Source: JAFMKE01 sp037624485
Lineage (GTDB): Bacteria; Bacteroidota; Bacteroidia; Chitinophagales; UBA8649
DNA: 64,000 nt
NCBI GenBank assembly: GCA_037624485.1
Contig: JASJJC010000009.1
Location: forward strand, 62,001 to 126,000
Direction: 5' to 3'
Shown here: positions 18,082 to 25,710 of the stretch, in pieces
Layout: every line of letters starts with the position of its first letter
Numbering within the stretch: the first letter of the stretch is position 1
The notes under the pieces: generated by a model
Told to the model about the DNA's origin: nothing
Database searches by the model: none
What the model saw: only the letters and a program-made list of their open reading frames with translations
Program-made: the position numbers and the translations under genes

Positions 18082-19044
18082 TTAAAGCACTTTTCTTTCT
18101 TCAAATGTACCTATACTTGAATACTTCGCTATTCGTTTTTCAATTCTTTGCTCGGCAGTCATTTCAAGAAGTGCAGTCAAATTACGCTTAATACTCCTTT
18201 TGAGTGTTTTGGACATTTCTTCCGGATTGTGATGAGCTCCGCCAAGAGGCTCTTTGATAATGGTATCAACAATTTTCATTTTGTGCATGTCTGTTGCTGT
18301 CAAATTTAATTGCTCGGCTGCTATTTCCTTAAAATCCCAGCTACGCCACAAAATAGAGGAGCAAGATTCAGGTGAAATTACAGTAAACCATGTATTTTCT
18401 AACATCAACATCTTATCACAAACGCCTATTCCAATAGCTCCGCCAGAGGCACCTTCACCGATTATAATCGAAATTACAGGCACCTTCAACTGGGTCATTT
18501 CAAATAAGTTGCGTGCAATAGCTTCCGCTTGTCCAAGTTCTTCTGCCTCAATTCCTGGGAAAGCCCCTGGTGTGTCAATAAAGGTAACAATAGGCTTGTT
18601 AAATTTTTCGGCAAGCTTCATTAATCGCAGTGCCTTGCGATAACCTTGAGGGTTAGCCATTCCAAAGTTGCGGTATTGACGCATTTTCGTATTGACTCCC
18701 TTTTGTTGACCAATAACTACCACACTTTGACCATCTAAATCAGCAATACCGCCTACAATGGCTTTGTCATCACCAGCTTTTCTATCGCCGTGAAGTTCAA
18801 TGAAATTTTCAAAAATATGATGAATGTAATACAGGGTATAGGGTCTGAGGGGGTGTCTTGAAAGTTGAACTCTCTGCCAAGGAGTAAGATTAGAATAAAG
18901 ATTCTCTTTCTTCTCTTCAATTACTTTATCAAGCTCAGCGATTTTATCGTCAAGATTTAAGTCTCCTTGAGCTTGCATCTCCACAAGTTTTTTACGTTTG
19001 TCGTATAATTGTGCTATTGGTTCTTCGAAATCTAGAAAAGTCAT
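18082..19044 (-). CDS. accA: acetyl-CoA carboxylase carboxyltransferase subunit alpha
   Basis: In 320 residues this is full-length AccA, which with AccD transfers CO2 from biotin to acetyl-CoA in fatty-acid synthesis. Typical blocks are LTPWQRVQLSRHPLRPY, ELHGDRKAGDDKAIVGG, NFGMANPQGYRKALRLM, FIDTPGAFPG and the oxyanion-type GEGASGGAIGIGV. accD is not in this window, as is common in genomes where the subunits are unlinked. Its stop is immediately followed by the DUF6913 start. Confidence 0.96.
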   Translation of the reverse strand: MTFLDFEEPIAQLYDKRKKLVEMQAQGDLNLDDKIAELDKVIEEKKENLYSNLTPWQRVQLSRHPLRPYTLYYIHHIFENFIELHGDRKAGDDKAIVGGIADLDGQSVVVIGQQKGVNTKMRQYRNFGMANPQGYRKALRLMKLAEKFNKPIVTFIDTPGAFPGIEAEELGQAEAIARNLFEMTQLKVPVISIIIGEGASGGAIGIGVCDKMLMLENTWFTVISPESCSSILWRSWDFKEIAAEQLNLTATDMHKMKIVDTIIKEPLGGAHHNPEEMSKTLKRSIKRNLTALLEMTAEQRIEKRIAKYSSIGTFEERKVL

Positions 19045-19092
19045 GGCTCAAATTTAATAGAATTAAGTAAATACAAAGAACTCTAACCTAAT

Positions 19093-19728
19093 TTATTTGC
19101 TTCTACTATAATTTTTTCGCTTGTTTGAATAGTTCTTGTTTTTGGGGCGATTAGTACGATTAGTGTTAACGTATTTCTTTTTACTTGGAGCAACCTTATT
19201 GAGTATTACCTTTTCATCAAGGTGAAGTTTTTTCTTGGAAAGAATTGCTAAGTCATTAATTATAGTCTCGTCAGTAACTGTTTCACTATTCCAATTGTTA
19301 TGGACAATTTTCATATAATTCGCAATACATTTAGTATAGGCACTTTTCGTCTCTCCATCTTCCATTTCACTAGCCTTCTCAATCATGCTAAGAATATTTT
19401 TGCCGTAGTGTCTGTATTTACTATTCTTGATCGGATAATAAAACTGTTCTGGTTTAGCAAACAAAACCTCCTTGTCCGGCAAAGGGTATGGAGAGTCAAC
19501 ATCTAGTTTGAAGTCAGCCATAATATGCAAATGATCCCAAAGCAGGTGCTTAAAGTCGTCTACATTTTTAAGATGAGGATTGAGGTTCCCCATAATGTGG
19601 ATGACATGATCAACTACATCTTGACGTTTTTCTTTTTCTGGTATGCTAATCGCGTACTCTACTAAATTTTGAATATGTCTACCATATTCTTTTAGGCGTA
19701 AAAAGCCTCGTTGGGAATTATATTCCAT
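19093..19728 (-). CDS. DUF4290 family protein
   Basis: A 211-residue Bacteroidota-specific protein beginning MEYNSQRGFLRLKEYGRHIQ, with VDHVIHIMGNLNPHLKNV, FKHLLWDHLHIMADF and KYRHYGKNI. These regions are helical and histidine-rich. The C-terminal ~40 residues are Lys/Arg/Asn-rich with basic repeats, so nucleic-acid or ribosome contact is possible. No enzyme motif is recognised. It heads the accA-DUF6913-dapA run, 48 bases upstream of accA. Confidence 0.85.
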   Translation of the reverse strand: MEYNSQRGFLRLKEYGRHIQNLVEYAISIPEKEKRQDVVDHVIHIMGNLNPHLKNVDDFKHLLWDHLHIMADFKLDVDSPYPLPDKEVLFAKPEQFYYPIKNSKYRHYGKNILSMIEKASEMEDGETKSAYTKCIANYMKIVHNNWNSETVTDETIINDLAILSKKKLHLDEKVILNKVAPSKKKYVNTNRTNRPKNKNYSNKRKNYSRSK

Positions 19729-19794
19729 ATAAATTGATAAGGTTGAAAATATGCTTTTCTTCCGTTTAAGGTTATTGTTGGTTAGGGAAGTTTG

Positions 19795-19836
19795 CTTTGC
19801 AATTAGGCATGTGCTCTGCCTCTTGCGATTGCAAGG
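19795..19836 (-). other. two-tier stem-loop in the DUF4290 leader region
   Basis: An outer stem pairs TTGCAAT (19797-19803) with ATTGCAA (19828-19834), extendable by two pairs. An inner stem pairs AGGCA (19805-19809) with TGCCT (19817-19821). There is no T-tract on the minus side, so it is not a standard terminator of the upstream helicase gene. It could be a leader structure of the DUF4290-accA transcript or part of an operator. Confidence 0.4.
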
Positions 19837-19898
19837 TACTAAGATTTTTCTTTAATTTTAATTTATTGTGTGTAAAGTGCATAATTCCTGTTAGCCAT

Positions 19899-22175
19899 TT
19901 AATCCAGGATTTTCAGCTTAGCAAATTTCAACATAATCTTTTTTTCGCCTTCTTGACTGAAATTTATTGTTGCAATTGCGTTTGTACCTGCTGCAATAAA
20001 GCTCACTTTACCTTTACCAAATCGTTGGTGTAAGACCATTTGCCCTACCTTTAATTTACTTACATCATCTGCCTCAAAATTGGTGTCAGGTGCCTGAGCA
20101 TTGGGCCTTCTTACTAATTGAGCTTTTCTGGGCTTTAAGCTCTGCTCTCCCAATCCAGATTGACTGGTCTGGCGAATATTCGGATTAATAGACTCGTTTT
20201 TTCTAGCTGGAGCACCCATTAATTGAAGCTCAGTCTCAGGCAATTCTTTTAAAAACCTGCTGGGCTCGCTAAATTGAAGCGTACCAAATTTATATCTTGT
20301 ATTTGCAAATGAGATAAAGAGGTGTTTTTCAGCTCTTGTAATAGCAACATAAAATAGTCGACGCTCCTCTTCTAAATCTTCTCGGGTATATAAAGACATG
20401 GCAGAGGGAAATAAATTTTCTTCAAGTCCAACAGCAAAAACTACGGGAAATTCTAATCCTTTCGCGGCATGAATCGTCATCATTTTAACCGTTTCTTCTC
20501 CATCATTATCCTTTTCGTCTCCAGTTAGCAAACTTATGTTTTGAAGATATGCGCCTAAACTACGGTCATTGTTTATGTCGTCTTCATTCTCAATCACATC
20601 CTCAATACTAAACTCCTTAATACCATTAAGTAATTCTTGAATATTTTCATATTTACTGACGCCTTCGACAGTTTTATCATTGTATAGCTCTTGTAAAATT
20701 TGAGTTGACTTAGCAATGTGAGCCGCAACGTCATATGCATTCTTATTGGAAAGCATGGTCTGAAAACTTTGAATCATCGTCACAAAATCACGCAGGGTTT
20801 GACTCGCTCTTTTAGGGAACTCATACATTTCTATATGATTTAAGACTTCCCAAATACTTTTGCCCTGTCTATCCGCAATTACTGTTAATTTTTCAAAGCT
20901 GGTATTTCCTATCCCTCGCTTAGGATAGTTAATGATTCTTTTCAGCGATTCTTCTTCATTCGGATTGACAATGAATTTTAAGTAGGCAAGCAAGTCCTTT
21001 ATTTCTTTGCGTTGATAAAATGATAAGCCTCCAAATATTTTATAAGGAATATTCTGTCTCCGTAATGCTTCCTCCATAGCTCTTGATTGAGCGTTGGTCC
21101 GATACAATATGGCAAACTCATTGTTGCGTAATTGCTCGTTCATTTTCAGTTCAAATATGAGATCGGCAACTTTTTTACCTTCTTCGTTGTCGCTTACGGT
21201 TTTAAATATTTTAATCTTCTCGCCAATTTGATTATCGGTCCAAATTTCTTTAGCTATCTGAGAAGAGTTGTGTTTAATAAGGTAATTAGCCGCTTTTACA
21301 ATTTGTGGAGTGCTTCTATAATTTTGTTCTAATTTGACTAGCTTGTAATCAGGAAAGTCTTTTTGAAAATTTAGAATATTGGTAATCGTGGCACCTCGAA
21401 AGGCATAAATACTTTGAGCGTCATCGCCGACAACACTCAGGTTTTGATTTCTATCGGCTAACTTTTTAATGATGGCATATTGTGCGGTATTCGTGTCTTG
21501 AAACTCATCAATTAAAATATATTGAAACTTGTTTTGATAGTAGTATAAGGATTCGGGGTAATTTTTTAGAAGGAGATAAAAATTAACCAATAAGTCATCA
21601 AAATCCATAGCTCCATTTTGCTTACATTTTTTGGTGTAGAGAGCGAAAAGCTCTGCAATTTTAGGTTTTCCTGCTGCAATGTCTTCATTAACTAATTCAA
21701 CGTTCGATGCGTAAGCTTGGGCTCCAATTAAAGAATTTTTGGCTTGTGAAATTCTATAGAAAACTTGATTGGGTTTGTAAATTTTATCATCCAAACCTTG
21801 CGCCTTGATAATACTCTTTAACACACTTTTCGAATCATTGGTGTCGTAGATGGTGAAGTTGCTTGGAAAGCCTAGTTTCGGAGCTTCCTTCCTAAGAATA
21901 CGTGCAAAAACAGAGTGAAAAGTACCCATGAAAAGATTTCGAGCCTCATGACCCACAATCTTCTCAATCCTTGTTCTCATTTCTGCCGCTGCTTTATTGG
22001 TAAATGTTAAAGAAAGAATTCGAAAAGGATCAATACCCTGTGCTATTAAATAGGCAATTCTGTAGGTCAATACTCTTGTTTTTCCTGAGCCAGGTCCGGC
22101 AATAATCAACAATGGACCGTCGGTAAAGGTTACCGCTTCTTTTTGCGGCGGATTTAGCTCATTTAAAAACTTCAT
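19899..22175 (-). CDS. UvrD/PcrA-family superfamily 1 DNA helicase
   Basis: A 758-residue 3'-5' helicase. Motif I is AGPGSGKTRVLTYR, Ia is LSLTFTNKAAAEM, II is LIDEFQDTN, III is VVGDDAQSIYAFRGA, IV is LEQNYRSTP, V is MTIHAAKGLEFPVVF and VI is RRLFYVAITRAEK, all intact. The C-terminal LKVGQMVLHQRFGKGKV plus following strands is the Tudor-like domain of PcrA/UvrD. The role is nucleotide-excision or mismatch repair and displacement of proteins from DNA. It starts about 100 bases from the divergent 51-aa ORF. Confidence 0.95.
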   Translation of the reverse strand: MKFLNELNPPQKEAVTFTDGPLLIIAGPGSGKTRVLTYRIAYLIAQGIDPFRILSLTFTNKAAAEMRTRIEKIVGHEARNLFMGTFHSVFARILRKEAPKLGFPSNFTIYDTNDSKSVLKSIIKAQGLDDKIYKPNQVFYRISQAKNSLIGAQAYASNVELVNEDIAAGKPKIAELFALYTKKCKQNGAMDFDDLLVNFYLLLKNYPESLYYYQNKFQYILIDEFQDTNTAQYAIIKKLADRNQNLSVVGDDAQSIYAFRGATITNILNFQKDFPDYKLVKLEQNYRSTPQIVKAANYLIKHNSSQIAKEIWTDNQIGEKIKIFKTVSDNEEGKKVADLIFELKMNEQLRNNEFAILYRTNAQSRAMEEALRRQNIPYKIFGGLSFYQRKEIKDLLAYLKFIVNPNEEESLKRIINYPKRGIGNTSFEKLTVIADRQGKSIWEVLNHIEMYEFPKRASQTLRDFVTMIQSFQTMLSNKNAYDVAAHIAKSTQILQELYNDKTVEGVSKYENIQELLNGIKEFSIEDVIENEDDINNDRSLGAYLQNISLLTGDEKDNDGEETVKMMTIHAAKGLEFPVVFAVGLEENLFPSAMSLYTREDLEEERRLFYVAITRAEKHLFISFANTRYKFGTLQFSEPSRFLKELPETELQLMGAPARKNESINPNIRQTSQSGLGEQSLKPRKAQLVRRPNAQAPDTNFEADDVSKLKVGQMVLHQRFGKGKVSFIAAGTNAIATINFSQEGEKKIMLKFAKLKILD

Positions 22176-22241
22176 AGGTGTAAAATTAAATCATCACAAT
22201 TAAAAAAATCTTATTGAATCAATTTTTCTTAATATTGTTGA

Positions 22242-22270
22242 CAAGTTATAACATTGAATTCAAGTTGTAA
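22242..22270 (+). repeat. direct repeat CAAGTTRTAA x2
   Basis: CAAGTTATAA at 22242-22251 and CAAGTTGTAA at 22261-22270 have start points 19 bases apart, close to two helical turns. The second copy ends 4 bases before the start of the 51-aa ORF. This looks like a possible regulator site between the divergent helicase and phosphatase/sulfotransferase transcripts. Confidence 0.3.
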
Positions 22271-22274
22271 GTTT

Positions 22275-22430
22275 ATGAAAAAAGAGAATCAACAATCAAT
22301 TAGCACCGAAGAAATGATAGCTAAAGGCTTGATTAATGTCCTGGCCTTAGGATATAGAGGTGTGGAGATGTGGCGTGAAAAAAGAACTCCACCGTCCAAA
22401 AAAAATAAGCAGGATGAAAAAAAAGCCTAA
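22275..22430 (+). CDS. 51-residue protein overlapping the phosphatase-TPR-sulfotransferase gene
   Basis: The frame encodes MKKENQQSISTEEM, then a short apolar stretch (IAKGLINVLALGYRGVEMW) and a charged basic tail ending KKNKQDEKKA. Its end overlaps the start of the next gene by 17 bases in a different frame, suggesting translational coupling. The amphipathic middle could be a helix that contacts membrane or a partner protein. I do not recognise a family. Real coding is supported by its position directly after the intergenic region and by the overlap, but not proven. Confidence 0.5.
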   Translation: MKKENQQSISTEEMIAKGLINVLALGYRGVEMWREKRTPPSKKNKQDEKKA

Positions 22431-24945
22431 ATTCTTACTGTTGGGTTGGGATTCTGCAGATTGGAAAGTCATCAATCCCTTGATAGATAGAGGTGAAATG
22501 CCTGCCTTAGAAAGTTTAATAAATAAAGGGGTGATGGGAAACATTGCTACGCTAGACCCTCCTTTATCTCCTATGTTATGGACTTCAATTGCTACGGGTA
22601 AATATGCTTTTAAGCATGGCGTTCATGGATTTTTAGAGGGAAAAGAGAAAAACACGAAGGTGGGAGCGGTGACCAACGAATCCATCCAAACGAGTACTGT
22701 TTGGGAAATTTTGAATAAATACGGGTATAAAACTAATGTAGTGGGGTGGTGGCCAAGTCATCCCGCAGGCAATATAAATGGGGTACAAGTCTCGAATTTT
22801 TATGGCAAGGCAAAGGAGAAATCTGTATGGCATAACTGGGCAGCTGTGCCCCGTTCTGTATTTCCAGCAGCACTTGATGAGCGTTTAAATAAATTGAGGG
22901 TGCATCCCGGGGAATTAGGCATTGAACAGTTGTCCTCATTTATACCGAATTATGAAAATTTGACGGAGGAAGATTCTCTACTTATAAATTTGCTTTTGGC
23001 CGACTTAGCCGAATGTATCAGTATTCATGCCGTTTCAACGTATTTAGCGGAGCACACAGAGTGGGATTTTATGGCCGTTTATTACAATGCAATAGACCAT
23101 ATTTCACATTGTTTTATGAAGTATCATCCACCAAAACTTGAGTGGGCTGATGAGCGCAGATTTAAGTTGTTTAATTCTGTTGTGGAGGCATCGTATAAAT
23201 GGCACGATCTCATGTTATCACGATGGCTTGAACTAATAGATGATGAGTCATATGTAATGCTGCTTTCGGACCATGGTTTTCATTCTGATAAACTAAGAGT
23301 GAAAGAACTTCCAAAAGAACCTGCGGCTATTGCAAGAGAGCATAATTATTTAGGCATGCTTGCCCTCAAAGGCCCAAATGTAAAAAAGGATGATTTAATC
23401 CATGGTTCAAGTTTGCTCGATATTACACCAACTATTCTTTCATTGTTTGATATTCCAATTGGACGAGATATGGATGGTAAAGTTTTAAATGCCATATATG
23501 CCAAACAAAAGCAGGAAACTTTTGTACCAAGTCATGATGAAGATGGCCAAGAAAAGCATGGGGTGTTAAATCAATTTGAAAGTGACGACTTAATTAAGCA
23601 ATTAGTGGAACTAGGATATGTCGATCATGTTGATTTGGACAGTCCAAAAGAAGTAAAAAAATTACTTGATGAGAATAATTATTATTTAGCTCGAAGTTAT
23701 TTTGATGCCAAAAAACTAGAAGAAGCATCAAGGATAATGTTTAAACTATGTGATGATCATCCAGAGAACCATCGATATCTCTTCTTTCTTGCAAATATTT
23801 TAGTCGAGAAGAAACAAGTCTTAGCATTAGAAAACACAATTAACCGATTGAATGAATTGCTAAGCAAGGGAAGTATTAGCTTAAAACTACTTGAAGCTAA
23901 ACTTGCCTACTTAAAAAATGACTTTAAAAAAGCATTAGGAATCTTAAATGGTTTAATGACCATTGGAGGGGCACCGAAACCACAACTATGGTATCAGATT
24001 GGTTCCACTTGCTTGAAATTACACAATTATAAAGAGGCGGAAAAGAATTTTAAAAACTTGCTCGATTTCAACCATGAAAGTTATGCAGCACTGCATGGAT
24101 TGGGTTTGGCATATTTGGCTCAAGAGAAATTCGAAGAGGCGATAGATGTCTTAATTGACTCCATTAGCTTAACATATTTTAATCCATCAGCACATTTCCA
24201 TTTAGCCAAAGCATTTAAAGCAATAGAGGCATATGAAGAAGCTGAACAGGCCTTTTTAGTAGCCTTGCACCTCGCTCCAGCGATGTCTAAAGCAAGAAAG
24301 GAGTTGATAGATCTGTATGAAAATCAAATGGATAATCCTGCCAAAGCAGAGATCCTGAAGGCTGAAATGGTGAAATCCTACAGGGGAACTGTTTATATCG
24401 TTTCTGGTCTTCCGAGATCAGGCACTTCAATGATGATGCAAATGCTCGAGGCAGGAGGTATGGAGGTTTTTACCGACAATGTTAGAGAAGCAAACCGAGA
24501 CAATCCAAATGGATATTATGAGCATCAAAATGTGAAGAGACTGGCAAGCGATAATCGAATCATCTATGAAGCAAAAGATAAAGTGGTGAAAGTGATTAGT
24601 AGCTTGATACGTTTCTTACCAGGAAATATGAAGTATAAAATTGTTTTCATGAAAAGGCCAATCAAGGATGTTGCACAATCGCAAGATATTATGCGACAAA
24701 ACTTGGCTCCTGGAGAAAAAACAAATACCGTATTTGAAATCGATAAGCTTTTAGATAATTCATACAAAATGGCTATTGATCATGCAGATAATAGTGAGAA
24801 TATTGAGTATATAGAAGTATCGTATCACGAAGTTTTGAGTAATCCCACATCCAGCATTAATGAATTGAAAGGTTTTTTTGAGCGAGCATTGTTAGCAAAA
24901 GAAATGGCATCAAAAATAGACGATTCCTTGCATAGGGTCAATTAA
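22414..24945 (+). CDS. alkaline-phosphatase-superfamily phosphodiesterase + TPR + sulfotransferase fusion
   Basis: The start chosen is the ATG at 22414 (MKKKPKFLLLGWDSADW), giving 843 residues; a frame-open extension upstream has no family support. Residues ~1-370 form a type I phosphodiesterase/nucleotide pyrophosphatase-like domain: LGWDSADW, LSPMLWTSIATG (nucleophile region), AIDHISHC, LLSDHGFHSD, REHNYLGM and DITPTILSLFDIP supply the metal ligands. Residues ~410-650 are TPR-like helical pairs (LARSYFDAKKLEEA, YKEAEKNFKNLL, YLAQEKFEEAIDV). Residues ~658-843 resemble a sulfotransferase, with the PAPS loop VSGLPRSGTSMMM and a later MKRPIKDVAQSQ. No signal peptide is seen. Acting on surface glycans or lipids is plausible but inferred. 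Confidence 0.85.
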   Translation: MKKKPKFLLLGWDSADWKVINPLIDRGEMPALESLINKGVMGNIATLDPPLSPMLWTSIATGKYAFKHGVHGFLEGKEKNTKVGAVTNESIQTSTVWEILNKYGYKTNVVGWWPSHPAGNINGVQVSNFYGKAKEKSVWHNWAAVPRSVFPAALDERLNKLRVHPGELGIEQLSSFIPNYENLTEEDSLLINLLLADLAECISIHAVSTYLAEHTEWDFMAVYYNAIDHISHCFMKYHPPKLEWADERRFKLFNSVVEASYKWHDLMLSRWLELIDDESYVMLLSDHGFHSDKLRVKELPKEPAAIAREHNYLGMLALKGPNVKKDDLIHGSSLLDITPTILSLFDIPIGRDMDGKVLNAIYAKQKQETFVPSHDEDGQEKHGVLNQFESDDLIKQLVELGYVDHVDLDSPKEVKKLLDENNYYLARSYFDAKKLEEASRIMFKLCDDHPENHRYLFFLANILVEKKQVLALENTINRLNELLSKGSISLKLLEAKLAYLKNDFKKALGILNGLMTIGGAPKPQLWYQIGSTCLKLHNYKEAEKNFKNLLDFNHESYAALHGLGLAYLAQEKFEEAIDVLIDSISLTYFNPSAHFHLAKAFKAIEAYEEAEQAFLVALHLAPAMSKARKELIDLYENQMDNPAKAEILKAEMVKSYRGTVYIVSGLPRSGTSMMMQMLEAGGMEVFTDNVREANRDNPNGYYEHQNVKRLASDNRIIYEAKDKVVKVISSLIRFLPGNMKYKIVFMKRPIKDVAQSQDIMRQNLAPGEKTNTVFEIDKLLDNSYKMAIDHADNSENIEYIEVSYHEVLSNPTSSINELKGFFERALLAKEMASKIDDSLHRVN

Positions 24946-24978
24946 TTAATTATATTCAGACTATCAAATAGTAATATT

Positions 24979-25617
24979 ATGAAAAAGAATTCAGCCTTAT
25001 CAAAGAAAATGACCAAGTATTCTGTTCTTGCGGGAGCTGCCATAACTATGATAGCAGCTTGTAAGAAAGATGATTCAAATGATCCCAATATTATAGAAAC
25101 GGATGTTAATCCGGATATTTCTATCACATCGATGAATAATTCGGGAAATGAAGTGGAAATTGATATTAACGGCGATGGCATATTAGACGTTTCTATCGGA
25201 GCATATAATTATAATTATACCTACGGGGGGACTAGCACATCGGTTAACAGTGGATATATCAGCAGTTTAAATGGTGGGCAAGTTTTAACTCAATCAGAAT
25301 CAATAATCCTAGGTGGTAATAGCTATATGGAGGACTTTGCAATCGCATTGAGTGAAGGTAATTCAATTGGGCCTTCTCAAGTAACATGGTTGGATTATGG
25401 TTATTTAGGTGCGAAAGGCACTTATTATGGCCAAGAAATTACTGCTGGGCAATTTTTAGGACAAGACAAATATGTTGGATTAAGCATTCAAGCGGCAGGT
25501 AATACACATTATGCCTGGCTGCGATTAAGTATGACTGCAGATGGATCTAATGTTACGGTATACGAATATGCATATCATATCAATCCGAATACACCGATTG
25601 AAGCAGGATCTAAATAA
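24979..25617 (+). CDS. surface-type lipoprotein of unknown function
   Basis: A 212-residue protein. The signal sequence ends in a lipobox (ITMIAAC), and the residues after the cysteine, KKDDSND, fit the Bacteroidota lipoprotein surface-export signal of Lys plus acidic residues. A calcium-loop-like DINGDGILDV follows near residue 55, then Gly/Ser/Tyr-rich beta segments and a C-terminal HYAWLRLSM...YEYAYHINPNTPIEAG, a pattern seen in secreted Bacteroidota beta-sandwich proteins. It begins 33 bases after the fusion gene and is followed by a strong terminator. Function unknown. Confidence 0.75.
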   Translation: MKKNSALSKKMTKYSVLAGAAITMIAACKKDDSNDPNIIETDVNPDISITSMNNSGNEVEIDINGDGILDVSIGAYNYNYTYGGTSTSVNSGYISSLNGGQVLTQSESIILGGNSYMEDFAIALSEGNSIGPSQVTWLDYGYLGAKGTYYGQEITAGQFLGQDKYVGLSIQAAGNTHYAWLRLSMTADGSNVTVYEYAYHINPNTPIEAGSK

Positions 25618-25641
25618 ATAATTTCCACTTTAATAAAAACT

Positions 25642-25674
25642 AAAAAACCTACAGGATTACTGTAGGTTTTTTTT
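25642..25674 (+). terminator. intrinsic terminator after the lipoprotein gene
   Basis: Stem AACCTACAG / CTGTAGGTT (extendable by A-T pairs) with a GATTA loop, followed by a run of eight Ts. It closes the 22275-25617 transcript just before the uvrA promoter. Confidence 0.9.
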
Positions 25675-25694
25675 ATTCATCTTCTTTTCTTGAT

Positions 25695-25702
25695 TACCTT
25701 TG
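25695..25702 (+). promoter_or_regulatory. uvrA promoter -7 box (TACCTTTG)
   Basis: Exact match to the Bacteroidota TAnnTTTG -7 element, only 8 bases before the uvrA ATG and 21 bases after the preceding terminator. The position predicts a leaderless or near-leaderless mRNA. Confidence 0.6.
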
Positions 25703-25710
25703 CAAAATTC

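Noticed and set aside
25690..25710. TTG start for uvrA seven codons upstream
   Set aside because: It would lie within and upstream of the TACCTTTG promoter box; the ATG at 25711 fits UvrA length.
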